Positions 1 through 11,826 of a stretch of DNA of 64,000 nt are shown one piece after another. A program made the position numbers and the translations under genes. The notes beneath the pieces were generated by a model. It saw only the letters and a list, made by a program, of their open reading frames with translations, had not been told where the DNA came from and searched no databases. The stretch is taken from NCBI GenBank assembly GCA_038025085.1, contig CM076144.1, positions 17,633,501 through 17,697,500 of the forward strand, written 5' to 3'. The stretch is from Tetragonia tetragonoides. Taxonomy: Eukaryota > Streptophyta > Magnoliopsida > Caryophyllales > Aizoaceae. Positions within the stretch are counted from its first letter, which is position 1, and each line of letters opens with the position of its first letter.

Positions 1-22
1 TATACAGAAGCGTTATACGTAC

Positions 23-1182
23 CAGCGAATAGAACGATACCATTCAAAACATACTATAGAGGCATCACCATTTTTTCGCCACATTCCAGCCCGAACCTGG
101 GAGCAAAATACTCTGCTCTGGAGAGGATGCTCCATCATAAATGAAGAAAATCCATAAGGATGACTGCCCGTAAGTATTTTTCCAAGAAAATCATGATAAT
201 TAGATGATGATGAGTTCAGAGAATTAAATTCACCCTTATCGGTCACCATAGATTTTCCACAATAGTTTCTAAGAGTCTCCTTCAAAATTAATGACAGTAA
301 ACCATGTAAGGGCATGTGTAGAGACATCTCCTGTGAACTAACATCATAATTGATTTCAGGCCAGTGGGATAGACTCAATAGGGACAAGGCATCTTTTTCT
401 GAGGAACCTTCTGTTTCCATCATGCTTGGATCATGATCCATATCACCAGCCTCCATTCTCCAAGTACTATCAGATGAAGAATAAGAGCTGCCAACAACAC
501 GGGAATTATTATGCTTATTTGTCCCTGAAGTAACATCATATAACCTCGAAATGCACTTGCCCTTCCTAACATTCAATAATGCTTTTCTGAACGCTAACAA
601 ATTGCTATGTGAAACACCGCTGGTGCTAGGAGCTACAACATTACTGCCTGCCAACCAGCAATCAATAGCTCTTAATGCTTCAAACAGTAGCTGTAAGACA
701 GATGGCAAAACAACAAAATCATCACCACCATCAAACTTCTGCACTACAGGGTCTGAGGCACTACTCTGGACTGCTGAACTACAGACAGAGCTTTCCTCAG
801 AAAGCCTCCCAGCTTTAGCATGTCGTTGTCTAAATTCATCATCTGCATCTTTTATCTCCCTCTCAAACGGAGCCTCGCCATCAATCTCTTCACTACCAGA
901 ATTGGAGAATGCACCCTTCACTAAAAGCAAATGAATATTGGCAATAGAGTTGCACATAAGAAATGGTAGATGAGCATGTTCATTTTCTTCTTCAATGTGG
1001 ATGCCCGTCTCTCGCTTTTGAGGATTCATGCCTTGCACCAAAGACAAAATTTGTAACCAAGTTTTGACGATGTCCATTCGTTCGTGTGTCACATACTTGG
1101 CTACATCAGAATGGCTCAAAACAAACCTTATGTCTTCCATTACACGGATACAGGTATCAAATACGCTGACCCACTTGTTAAA
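23..1182 (-). CDS. PRT6: PRT6 exon 3
   Basis: This exon has 386 codons plus 2 nt, with acceptor TTTTGCAG ending at 1183 and donor GTACGT at 22-17. The translation contains the PRT6-conserved CSQVRAGMWRKNGD and EWYRSIRW stretches near its end. The middle (SSEKDALSLLSLSHWP and flanks) is acidic and Ser-rich, a poorly conserved linker. The open frame stops within 20 nt of the donor, which supports the splice call. Confidence 0.9.
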
Positions 1183-3073
1183 CTGCAAAACAATTTACCC
1201 GTAAGATGTCAAACCAAATGCTAAACAAAGCTAAGTTGTTGAGAACTACAACCAGATAGAGAAAATATAACTTTCAGAGCAGAAAAGATAATAGAAGACA
1301 GTTTTTTTTTTCCCAGAATAATAAAACAGAACTTTTATGAGCAAGTCTTGTGAGAGACCAACTCATAGAAAAATGGGATCACTATTTATACATGTAGGGG
1401 GCACTTAGTATCAGCAGTGACCCTTGTTAAGCTAAAAAGTAACTCTCGTCTCACCAAAAGTTATAGAAAGTCCGTCTTATACAAGTTTTTGTGAACTTAT
1501 ATTCATCAAACAAAGAAAGAACAATTCATTGTACATGAAGAAAAACAGAAAAAGAAGCAAGTGTCCTCAAAATAGAAAAGGCTCCAAAAATTACAACACA
1601 TAATCCCACATTCCCACCTTTGCTGGAGGTGAGAGAGGAAAATCTTGGAACACTTCGGCAGCAGGAGCCCAAACTGATACCAATACCAAGACCACCCTAT
1701 TCCAGAGAAGATCGCAGCTGGTGGCAGCTTTGTCTCTGAAAAGCTGATCATTCCTCTTAGTCCAAATCACCCATAGAACATCGGTATCCATTGGAAGATA
1801 GAATATAGCTAACCACTTTTCATAAAACTTACCTATAAAATACCCAACATGACACACCTCCAAAAGGACCTGAACTCCTTCCCATTCCCTAATTCCATAT
1901 ATTTGGTTTGGAGATGCTGGATTTAAACAGAAGGACAAACCCAAGAATCTTCCTTCACGCCAAAACATTAACCCCAAAACTAAGATGCTAGAGCTACCTC
2001 GCAAGGTAGAATATAAGCCTGTTCATCACTTCACTTTTGAAGCATGTGATCGACAACTGGAGAAAGAGCCATGTAGGACCTTCAGACAGGCAATTTATTC
2101 AGGGTATTGAGCTTATACAGGGTAGTTGTCCAAGCGAAAGCCCTCAACATCTTGGAACTTTCCTTTTCCAAATCAAGGAAAAGACTCGGATGAGGGGTCT
2201 TTGATTGTATGTTATCATGGAAAGATGTACAAGAGTAATTCTTATCTAAAAAAAAAAAAAAAAGATTAATCCACCACCCACATTCTTCCATCAGGACAAT
2301 CAGAAAATTAGATGGATCTAAGATTCGAGTAAAAATTTAAAAGAGGGAAAAAAAAACATCTCTCTAAAACCCTTGCCTCCTTCCCCTCAACCCTCCCCCG
2401 GAATGGATTAGGTTCCCACCAGCGGCTAAGTTGGGTTTTGGATGCTATTGGATGTTTTCCTGATTTGGCTGCAATGGAGCAAATTAAGGGGGTGTTTGTT
2501 TGGGCTTTCTAGAGCGGAATGGTATGGAGTTGGTAATCAGGTTCCATGATACCAAGCGTTTGTTTAGGTCTTTTTGGGTCTAGAACCTCATACCCGTCGG
2601 AATCAAGTTACCCCAATACTACCACTTAAATTCGTCCATTTACCACCGGTATCAGGTTCTCATGCCTCTTGTCAGCTTCTTTTTTGCTCGATTAATTGAC
2701 AACAGCTTATTTTCTCCCCTCCCTGTCACAGTCCCACTCCCACCTACGCACCCCATCCCCCACCATGGTTGGCAGCTTCACCTTCCACCGCCATGGCTGT
2801 CTCTCACCATCCCACCAAACATATACCACCCACCACCTTCTATCGCCACCATAAAAAAACACGAAGAGGAAGAGAGAGAAAGCCGCCACAAACCCACCAC
2901 CAACCACCCAAAATTCATCGTCATGGAAAAAAACACCATAATTTTTTTGATAAGGGGAACAAAACATCATAATAAGGTTCCTGCTCACAAATTAGGGGTT
3001 GGTGAGCATATACAAAGGGTTAACAAGCCCCCATTTGTGGTCTGCAGCCACCAATTTGTACCAGCAATTGAGT

Positions 3074-3158
<85 letters not shown>

Positions 3159-6100
3159 AACGGGCCATAGATGGGTGTTGGGGCTACATGGGAGAAAGTT
3201 GTGGCTTGTCTAATGACAGACCAATGTCCATTGCGTGAAGAACTAATGTGCGAGGGAGAATTCTTTGCTTATTTGACATTTTGTCATATCTTATTTATAT
3301 ATTTTTGACTTCTTGTTCTTTGTTTTATTTTTATTTACATTTGAAGAAATAATATTGAGTTTGATTCCTTAAAATAGGTGAACCAAACAGTAACAATAGA
3401 TTCAGAATCGATCCTTGGACTGAACCAAACAGATGATCAAGTATGGACTTCCAATATCATTCCCGTAAATATCAAGTTTCATTCTGATTCCATTCTAGTT
3501 TGTTCAAAGTTCAAACAAACAGCCCCTAAGGGATTTGGCTTCATATACTCGTTTATTAACTTGTATTCGGTGCGTTGATTAGAGGGTCAAAATTTTCAGT
3601 GTTTGTCACACGGGTATCCTCTCATAATCCTCCGGAACATTTTTCTGAATCTTTGAATCATATTGTTGAGGGTGTGAGATTTATGGGGCTCAACTCAAGG
3701 GCCTGTTTGTCCGGAGTTATCTTTTGGTGATGGTTGTCCTGGCGAAAGTTGTAAAAGTAGCATGGATGGTAATAGTCACAAATTTGGAGTTGTTGAAGTA
3801 CTTAAATTGGAAAACTTGTTGGTGACACATAAAGTCAAAAGCTTCTTACTCATGAATGATGAACCTGAGGGTATTTCTCAGTGCCGATTGATCTATACAA
3901 TGGAGGTGCAATACGACATGCTATAGCAGCTGTCACAAGGTAGGAGTTCATGATTCATTTGAAGTGGAAAACTCAGGCTTTTACCTCTTCCCAACCTGCT
4001 GAAATTTTAGACTTGTTTGGCATTCGGTTTTTTCTTTTAGATAAGAAAAGCAATTTTATTAAGAAATATAGAATATAAGAATAAAACCATCCTCAAAGGA
4101 CCTTAACCAAACCGAATCAAAACCAAAGAGAAAAAGCCAAAACAATGTCAATGCTTATTGAAAAAACCTGTCTTTAACCCGCGCCCATCATAGTTTATAC
4201 TAGACTTCAAGCGCTTAAGCTCTCTGTAACCTTCATCTTCCTAGAACTAATCTGTGCACCAAGGTTAATATCCTTTTCCATGGAATCCACCATTCTAGTT
4301 CCCAGAGCCTCAACAAGAGCATTACCATGCCAAAACACCTCCTCACTACCAAGAGTGTGACCTGTCAGTGACGGAGTTGGAAGCAGACCATCTCCACAAC
4401 CCCACAACCCCGCCTCCATCTTGTTGTGCACAACCAGGCTGCTGCATAGGCTGCTGTATGGACTCCTGTGTAGGCACACCCTCAATCTGCAAGCTACCCA
4501 CCTTACCCGCCTCCTCCTCCTTGAAAAGAGCCGCATCTTGTAAATCCATAGCGGGAGTATAGGACACATATGAGGCCCAATCCTCCCTCAAATTCTCCCA
4601 CCTAAGGTCATCTAACAACATACCACTTATGTTAAGGTCATCATCATAAAAAAGATTGCCATCCCCTTCCGAACATACATCCTCCTCGGAACGAACACCC
4701 ACAACTCGATCATCTACCTTAGAGAATCCATGTTCAAATACCCGACTTGAAGGCAGCATTGAACAAGCTTTTACTACCGCCCGTATTGAACCAAGCACCT
4801 TTCGAGCAACTTCGAGTATTCCCCTCGTCAACTGAAGGAGATGTACCACCCTGTAACATCAATTGTTCCCCATTCTTATCACCAATGTTTCTCAGACTCT
4901 CCGACGCGTGTCAGATACGACAAGGATCAGAGCCAGCGATTCTTGAGTTACAAAATTTTAAGATTTGGGACACGGTGTCAGTGATACGGGGATACGGTAG
5001 AATAAATAATATTTCAAAATATATAAGCATCAATTCAATTCACAACAGGACAAAGGGAAATTTTTTTTTTTTTTGTTTTTGAAGGGAGAGTGAAAAGGTT
5101 TATTTGGGAAAATAGTGCAGAAACGGAAAAAGGTAAAAGTAATGAAGAAAAATGAGGAAAAAAGTAAAAAGAAAAGAAGCAGAAGAAGTTGAAAAGTCAA
5201 AAGGTTCCATAAACTTAATACGTTGTCTTCAGTTGACAGTTTACAATTACACCTTCCGGAAAAAACAAAAAAAAAGACTTCACGCTTCTCTCTCTCATCA
5301 GTCTCATGTTTTCACGCACGGCGCTCCGTCTCTCTCTCATCCTATGATCGGAGACGGAATATCAACGCCCGGCGAACTCACCACTGGATTCACCTTTTCA
5401 AGTTGAGCAAAAGCCCTATAGTCTCGCCCCTGCTCGCCTGCATATGATTCTTCAATTTCTACATCTAGGGTTTTTCCAGATCTGAAGTCGACCTATTTCA
5501 AGGAATAAGGGACGCGTCCGGAGGTTGTATGACTCGCATCCTATCATCCAGCATAGACATGTAAGCCGTGTCGTGCCGTGTCGCGCATCGGATCGTGTCA
5601 ACAGGCGACACAGCACCTAATAGCTTATCACCATACATTTCAACACCAAGATTCTTCCCCAAACCATGCTGAGAGTCGCTCCCATTTACAGGTGAACCCC
5701 CTCTAGTATCGAACGTTAACCACATGTTGCTGGATACCCCCTAAAGTAACCCCAACCTTCAACCGGTCTACTGGACCATTAGCAACAGCACTCACAAGTA
5801 AAGGAGAAAGTGATTTACCAAAGTCCAACACTAATAGTAGATACCGAGCAAGAACCTTGAGAGCTAGTTAATTGATCCCCCAAGTTAACCTGAATACGCA
5901 CGGCTGTACACACGCCCCATACGCGGCACGCCTCCCGTGACCCTCCACGCGCTTCGCACGCCACCTGAAGTCTCCCACGCACTTCACGCCCCTCCTGCGA
6001 CACTCCACGTGCCACACGCGTCTTCTGCCCCTTCTGTGGAAACCCTAGCCGCCGTTCACCAGACCAAGACTGACCGCATCTGAAGCAATTTTGATGTCCC

Positions 6101-9100
6101 CCAACCACCTTTTTTTTTTTTTTTTAAGATAACATGGGTGTCCAAGCTTTGCTTGACTAATCCCATGGGCCCTGAAGTTAACGACCGGTAAAACCGTTGA
6201 GCTACTGAAATTGACATGTTTACCAGTTGAGCTACCCCTCAGGGTTGATGTCCCCCAACCACCTTGCCAACATCTTTGGACGAATTTTTGCCCCGAGACT
6301 CAGCCGCCAGAGGCCCATCCACCACCATGCGCACCGCCTCCCTGAAACCCAAGCACCAATCATCTTTCAAAGAACCTGGAACATTTAGCGATCACGAGAA
6401 CAAAATTTTTGGAGGAGTCTAGACCTTTAGCGATCACGAGAACAAAAACTGGAATAAATTCTTCTCTGAGTTGCTTCTTGCAATGGGATAGTGAGAACAA
6501 TAGGCCGGATGACGACAGAGACTGATTATCAAAACTGAAAAGCATTGGAGTTGGACAATCATGCTACTGAAATTGACATGTTTAAGAGAATGTATAAGCT
6601 CCAAGAAGTTGGGAGGATCGGTATTTCGAAGGTACTCATTTGTGAGCTTGAAGAAGTTAACAAGGAATCCCGGTCCAAATTTCTTAATCTCCAATCGACA
6701 TGGGCTCAACTTTCTTCGCATAAATAGTGGTAGTTGAGCATTCGTACGACTGCATCTCGATTATTTTTCTACATAGTTGGCTTTCTTGGACTGTGATGCG
6801 TGGTTATTTGCTATTCTGCATAATTGGGGTCTTGTGCTTTGATACAATGGGCGTAGTGAGCTTCGGCTCTTTTTCACTATTAACAAAAACCTCTAATTAT
6901 CAGGATAATGAGCAAAGAAATGATGTCATCCAGTCCCACTCAACAGGGTTCGTCTAAAATGAAAAGTCCACGCCAAGGCATGATTATCTCTCACCAAAAA
7001 TCCAGATGGGATCAAAATAAAGACCTATATGGCAATAAAGGCGAGGAAAGAGAATTGGAAAAGGATGCTCCCCTGCCCAATCCTCCTCCCAAAAGGCATT
7101 GTACCAGTTCCCAATTTGATGTCCACCAAAGGGAAGAGTGATATAAACTTTCATTGGCTCATGTGTGAAGCCAAAGACCGGCCAAGGCTTCCCATCCATT
7201 TGGTTGGAGACCACCAAGAAAATGCTGTTAGACACCATGTCCCAAAACTCCAAGTCCACTTCCTCCCTGGGCCCAACATATCAGTTCCTGTTTCCCGACC
7301 TACAAGATGACCTTCCCTACCCTCACAGGGGTTTCTGCGCCAATAGATTATTGGTGGATCTCGGTTACAATCTCTTTGTCCTGGGCATCTGGGCCATTAG
7401 GGAAGCTCTACCAGAAATTCAAATTTTGGGATATTTGAAGTGTTTATGACTTGGTAAATACGCCTTTTACAAAAGAGAAATTATGGGAATTTTTATTTTA
7501 AGATTTGAGATATTGAACCCGATGTGGTGAGTATGTCTGTTCCTCATCTTGGTAATTTTGCTGCTAATTTTAATACATTTCTTTTTTATTATCAAATATA
7601 TATTTACACACAAAGCCTCACCATCATCTACGTTAAATGAACTGATTGCATATTATGGTCACAACGAGTACATAGCACATAATAAATACCATATAAAAAA
7701 AATTAAAGCAACTTACCTCCAAGTGACGATCCTCACCGCAGCAAAAAATGAGAATTTCTCCCAAGCATTCCAGAAGCGTAGCTAAGAGGTTCCATTCCTT
7801 CACAAGACGTGGAGTCAGCGTTGGCACAGTAAAAATTTGCACAGCGAACATTGAAAGAAGAGGATATTTTTTGAGAACACTGTCACTAGATGCTCTGAGA
7901 ACTTCAGCCACAGGAACAGAGTAATAATCTATGAATACTTTGGCAAACTCATACTTGAATGTGGGCTCACCCAGGAGCTTCAAGAGCAACTCATGCAACT
8001 TCTTTGTGACATCAATAATCAAGAACCTTTCAGCTCTTACCAACAAATTAAGTAAACCAACTGTGCTCAAAAGTGTCTTGGAAATAAAACTAAGCAAACT
8101 TTCACTGTGCTTGCAGAACTCTAGAAGCATCTCCACTGTAGCATAAGTTAGCTCGCTAACATCCTTTCTCAGCTCTGTTGCAAGATTGTTGACACTTGAA
8201 TCTTCTCTCGGCATGGTCGCTGCAACCAACAGTTTCTCTTTCCAGCGCCTAAAAAGAACATCCAGTACCGGCCCCACTGAATCGCAAATTTCATCAGGAA
8301 GAGGCTGTATCTGTTCTGCACCTTTATGCTTAGAACAGAAGCCCTCACGTTTCCAGGCAGTCTCATCCCCACAATCACAGCAACCCCCTCCCGTGTAAAT
8401 AATAGAATAGTCGTGATTCTTGTGATTCCCGTTCTGGAAACAAGGAACACAAATTGCACATGTGGGGTCATGCTCACAGGTTCTACAGCGAAATGCGATG
8501 TCATTTTTTCCCCAGACAGCACCACAAACACCACGTTGACCACTCACTTGAGCCAGGTTTTCCATAGCAGTACTCGGATCACCTTCAAACATCAACCACT
8601 TTAACCAAAGCATGCTTTCACGATACTGGCCTTTCAAGGTTGGACGGGCCAAAGTCTTCTTAGATCCAGATTTAACTTCACTGACTTCTGCAACATCTGT
8701 ATCGGTAGGTAAAATGGCTGATACTATATCTGGTAACAGGGACTTGTTGTTTTTGAGAAAATCAACCAAACCAGGCTGAAGGTCTTCCAAAAACTCCAGA
8801 GGAACTCCACTTACTGTTAGCTTCTGCAAATAAGACCATTTTTCAAAATTTATCATCTTACATGTAATAACAAATCATCATTAAGTGGTAGCGTTTATGT
8901 GCTAGCAAATTCATTATCAACAAACACACATTTATATCAAAAAAGAAAGACAACCATAGGCAACTTCACAATAAATAAGTAGTGCAGACAGTTGAAGAAG
9001 ACTCTTGTTAATGCCATTTTAATCATTTACTTCAGAATAAAGTTAAGGATGCAATCTGGGAATGTGACAGGTAAAAAAGTCCAGGAGAAAAGGTTAAAAC

Positions 9101-11826
9101 TTCTTATTCTTTCAGAAATCCTTGTCTTTTTTTCAGAAGATTCGTTTGCTATGTGTTCAGAGTTTCATCACAATGGCTCTCTGCTAAGGTTTTTAACTCC
9201 TGTTTCATCACACCAATTCCAAATGTCCCCTGCTCAGTTGAGTTTAAGGATTTCAGAGTTAAGATCAATCATTCTGGTGAGCAGTGTGTACAAGATTATT
9301 GCCAGGGTTGAAAGCTAGTTATGGATAATTATACTAAGACCACGGGAGGAGGAAAGCCAGTCCCTAGGGGCACCACCAACACTGAGAAACTAGCATTAGA
9401 CAAACAACCTCTAATCCGCTTACACCATCTCCCCCCAAAGCCCTTATTATCCAAAACCCTATCCAAAAAAACCCCAATTCAGCAGGTCCTACACTTTCTC
9501 AAAATCAAGCTTGAAAACCAACCCCATTTAACCTAGAACGGCGAGAATCATCCACCATCACATTAGCAACGAAGACCGCTTCTAAACGCCCCAAGTCTAA
9601 TAGAAATTAACATTGTTGTTCCACAGGAAAAATAAAGCTAGCAACACACATCTCTACTAGCTATAAGACACCTGTCCTCCCCCTTTTCATTCTTCCCCAT
9701 TCGTGTTCCCTTCTTTCTTCCTCAAGCCTCCTTATGTTCTCCCTTTATACCTAATTACCTACATGCTAGCAATCTCCCGTCTTCAATAAGCAACCGTAGC
9801 TGATGAACCTAGCTTGATCACAGAGGCAACGCTGTTGGCTCAACAGCCCTTACCATCACCTACCGAAGGATGGAGCTCCTACACGTGGAAACAATTGTTC
9901 ACAAAATTTTCGGGGTAATCCCACGGATTCATAATTGGATCAAGAGATAAGACAAACTCCATGAGAACTAATAAAATGTGGACCCACAAAAGATTGTATG
10001 ATTTTTGCCAAACCAACATCAAAAGTGGATTCACCAGAACTTTGCCCATTAGGAGCAACTTTGACACGATAACCCGAAATTAGTAGCGGATAGGGGCAAT
10101 TCTGGCATTTTAATTATTTCCCTTCTGTTAAATTTAACATCATCATTGCTCATTCATTATATTATTTTCTTTGATAAAAAAATTCTGTATTTTTGAAGCT
10201 GAGAAACAGCAAGGGAGGACAAGATGTCCTCACACAGTGTTACAGTTACAGGTTAGCCTAATTCCACTGAATATCAGATACCAGATAGCTGCAGAAAGCT
10301 CCTCCCGCCCAAGCCTATGGAGATGCTATGTATGCCACCCTGTCTCAAATCCATTCAGGTGACAAGGTACCGCGGATCATTCATTAGTTCTTAATCTCAT
10401 CCCACGGCTCATGCTAATATGATGCTCCAAACTTGTTCTGTCTTACATTTTAAATGTGGGTGAGTGGTTGCGTGCAGGTACGATTATGTTATGTGTGAGG
10501 GTCCAAGACAGAACCTCATCCCTATATAGGAACTGCCCTTATGTGACAACGCCAAATTCCAACCATTCAATTGATGATAAAGGCTTGTATTAAGACAACT
10601 TAATATTCACTAAGCTATATTCAATCATATAATAAGGTAGATATTGAACAACTTTTTTTTTTTTAGATAGCATGGGTGTCCAAGCTTTGCAGGTAGATAT
10701 AGAACAACTTCATTTCACACCAATATTACATCCAACCCTCATGATATAATCCAAATATAAAAAGAACCCAACTTTACTACAACAGAACTTTGAGCAGTTC
10801 GCATAAAAGAAAAACTAAAAAAGGCTACAAATAACCCAACAATTCAGGTTTAAAGACTATTTTTCCACTTGTTATGAATAATTTTTTTTTTTTTTTTTTG
10901 ATACGAGGAACCCTCAGCCACTACTCTTTGAGTGTGCAACGAATAAACCCCGAGTGTATGCAATAGCCGGCAAACCACACACCAGGCAAGCCAACAAGAT
11001 AAATCTTGTAGACAGGCTCAGCAAAGAAGCCTAGTGGGAATTGAACCCATGACCTTTGTCATGAAATATCAACCGAGGCCTAGTGGGAATTGAACCAATG
11101 ACCTTTGTCATGAAATATCAACCCCACGACCAACTCGACTACCCCTTTCAGGGCCTTTGTTATGAATAATTGGCAATCACAGTTGATAGAGAATACTAGT
11201 AATTTCCTTAGAGAAGACAGATACAAATATATTGCCATATTGGGCAAGTTCATTTCACACAAATGATAACAACCAACCTTCCATGATATAATTCAAAACT
11301 AAAAAGTACCCAACTATTATTCGAAACTAAAAAGTACCCAACTTTACAAAGATAAAACTTTGAGCATTTCAAACAAAAAAGTTGGGTAAAATAGCCCAAC
11401 TCAGGTTTAAAGTTAACATTTTTCCAGTTCTTATGAATGAACAGTAATCACAGTTGATAGAGAACACTAGTAATTTCTCTTCCGCTCTCCTAAGAAAATA
11501 AGAAGACGGATAAAAATTAATAATGGGCAAGTTCATTTGATAACACCCGACACTCCATGACATAATTCAAAACTAAAAAAAAACTTTGAGCATTTCAAAT
11601 AAACAAAAACAAAAAAATTAAAATAGTAAAAAATAAATATTGGCTGAAATTGACCCAATTCAGGACTAAAGGCAACATTTTTATACTTCTCATGTATAAC
11701 TGGCAAACACAATTGATAAAAAGAATACAAATTTACAATCAGAAAAAAAGGGAAAGTGACCTGAATAACTTGATCATGAGGAGATAAACTTGTGGCAGCT
11801 TCAGAAGGCGGCGAATCAATATCCAT
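23..11826 (-). CDS. PRT6: PRT6, N-end-rule (N-degron) E3 ubiquitin ligase, 5' part (exons 1-3, partial)
   Basis: PRT6-type ligases recognise proteins with destabilising basic N-terminal residues and ubiquitinate them; in plants this controls oxygen sensing through group VII ERF factors (family knowledge). Three exons are visible on the minus strand: 11826-11761, 8823-7717 and 1182-23, with canonical GT/AG borders. Phase is 0 at both internal junctions and the fragment has about 777 codons; Arabidopsis PRT6 is roughly 2000 residues, so the rest lies off the left edge. Exon 2 holds the Cys/His-rich UBR box at residues of about 122-190. The start is the ATG at 11826, which opens MDIDSPPSE. No frame break is seen, so the locus looks functional. 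The introns (2.9 and 6.5 kb) are full of transposon insertions. Confidence 0.93.
1500..1860 (-). mobile_element. 5'-truncated L1-type LINE, 3' end of ORF2
   Basis: On the minus strand the translation from about 1850 to 1591 reads WLAIFYLPMDTDVLWVIWTK then RNDQLFRDK and WDYVL-stop. This matches the C-terminal tail of plant LINE ORF2 after the zf-RVT domain (the W-x-IW-x-x-RN motif). The RT core is absent, as expected of a copy truncated at its 5' end. Both edges are approximate. Confidence 0.6.
2488..3526. mobile_element. Non-autonomous PIF/Harbinger-like DNA element (1039 bp)
   Basis: The left end GGGGGTGTTTGTTTG at 2488 and the right end CAAACAAACAGCCCC at 3512-3526 are inverted repeats. 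Each is flanked directly by TAA (2485-2487 and 3527-3529), the 3-bp TWA duplication typical of PIF/Harbinger insertion. No transposase is encoded. The interior holds a C-rich stretch and a long GA microsatellite. It lies inside PRT6 intron 2. The superfamily is inferred from TSD size and terminal sequence. Confidence 0.75.
3075..3155. repeat. (GA)n microsatellite
   Basis: About 40 uninterrupted GA dinucleotides lie inside the Harbinger-like element. Open frames through it encode only Arg-Glu repeats and are not genes. Such a long perfect tract is likely to be polymorphic in length. Confidence 0.95.
4200..6360 (-). pseudogene. Decayed coding remnant, possibly LINE ORF1
   Basis: Read on the minus strand, pieces of open frame run from about 6360 (ending GKVVGGHQ) to 6244, resume at 6109 with NCFRCGQSW, and continue in broken frames to about 4207. 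The SINE at 6110-6244 splits the frame and the two sides join across it. The CFRCG start of a zinc-knuckle-like motif, a basic tract and a later acidic region (residues of the 4849-4346 frame) recall the second half of plant LINE ORF1, but no DUF4283 domain is recognised. About 4900-5530 looks unrelated and may be a further insertion. Confidence 0.35.
6110..6244 (-). mobile_element. tRNA-derived SINE (135 bp)
   Basis: A perfect 19-bp duplication TTGATGTCCCCCAACCACC flanks it at 6091-6109 and 6245-6263. The left side begins with a T run of about 17, that is, a poly(A) tail on the minus strand. The minus-strand head reads GGGGTAGCTCAACTGGTA, a tRNA-like pol III A box; the B box is degenerate. 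It inserted into an older coding remnant. A shorter copy of the same family is at 10653-10690. Confidence 0.85.
7717..8823 (-). CDS. PRT6: PRT6 exon 2 with UBR box
   Basis: This exon has 369 codons, with the acceptor TTTGCAG ending at 8824 and the donor GTAAGT at 7716-7711. At about 8530-8330 lies the UBR zinc fold: CGAVWG, CRTCEHDPTCAICVPC, then the HKNHDY, CCDCGD and CSKH motifs that supply the Cys/His ligands binding zinc and the N-degron. Upstream comes the conserved LQPGLVDFL motif typical of the PRT6 N-terminus. The reading frame is open throughout and joins exon 3 in phase (HLE to FNKWVS). Confidence 0.95.
10653..10690 (-). mobile_element. Very short 5'-truncated SINE copy
   Basis: A T run followed by AGATAGCATGGGTGTCCAAG matches the 3' end of the SINE at 6110-6244. 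The flanks are duplicated: AGGTAGATATTGAACAACT at about 10635-10653 and, with one mismatch, at 10691-10709. This is the signature of target-primed insertion of a copy cut to about 40 bp. Confidence 0.75.
10700..11745. repeat. Three diverged tandem repeats of about 270 bp in PRT6 intron 1
   Basis: The same ordered blocks recur three times: a TTCATTT block, CATGATATAATTCAAA, AAAGTACCCAAC, AACTTTGAGCATTTC, CAGGTTTAAAG, TTATGAAT and CACAGTTGATAGAGAA. The units start near 10709, 11248 and 11530. The first is split by the SINE at 10884-11156. The third is the most diverged and has lost the CCCAAC block. Confidence 0.8.
10884..11156 (-). mobile_element. tRNA-derived SINE with internal duplication (about 273 bp)
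   Basis: The flanking duplication TTGTTATGAATAATT lies at 10869-10883 and 11157-11171. A T run at 10884-10899 is the minus-strand poly(A) tail. The minus-strand head has an A-box-like TAGTCGAGTTGGTCG and the B box GGTTCAATTCC. The B-box block, about 46 bp ending in TGACAAAGGTCAT and flanks, is duplicated in tandem (about 11030-11125), so the element carries two B boxes. It sits inside the first unit of the intron tandem repeat. Confidence 0.85.
11761..11826 (-). CDS. PRT6: PRT6 exon 1
   Basis: The start codon and 22 codons (MDIDSPPSEAATS, ending HDQVIQ) end in CAG followed by a GT donor at 11760-11759. Phase 0 fits exon 2, which begins with AAG (Lys) at 8823. Sequence above the ATG has several in-frame stops, so no upstream extension is supported. 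Confidence 0.85.

Larger units (their letters stand above)
1183..7716 (-). other. PRT6: PRT6 intron 2 (6.5 kb, transposon-rich)
   Basis: This is the interval between exons 2 and 3. It contains a LINE 3' fragment (about 1500-1860), a Harbinger-like element (2488-3526), a LINE ORF1-like remnant (about 4200-6360) and a SINE (6110-6244). I recognise nothing in 1183-1500, 1861-2487, 3527-4200 and 6361-7700 apart from AT-rich sequence, a poly-A run near 2250 and a poly-T run near 5060. A 20-bp direct repeat lies at about 6378 and 6424. Confidence 0.75.
8824..11760 (-). other. PRT6: PRT6 intron 1 (2.9 kb)
   Basis: This interval lies between exons 1 and 2. From 8824 to about 10634 I recognise no gene or element; short open frames at 8992-9536 have no supporting features. 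The part next to exon 1 holds two SINE insertions and a three-fold tandem repeat, annotated separately. Confidence 0.75.

Noticed and set aside
551..934. Plus-strand frame opposite PRT6 exon 3
   Set aside because: Shadow of a well-supported exon; no motif of its own.
2662..3238. Open frames across the GA tract (Arg-Glu repeats)
   Set aside because: The frame exists only because GA repeats have no stops; it lies in a non-coding transposon within an intron.
9321..9536. Small gene in PRT6 intron 1
   Set aside because: 71-codon frame without motif, promoter or repeat match.
10884..11156. A genuine tRNA gene
   Set aside because: Boxes A and B are present, but the rest does not fold as a tRNA, and poly(A) plus target duplication mark a SINE.
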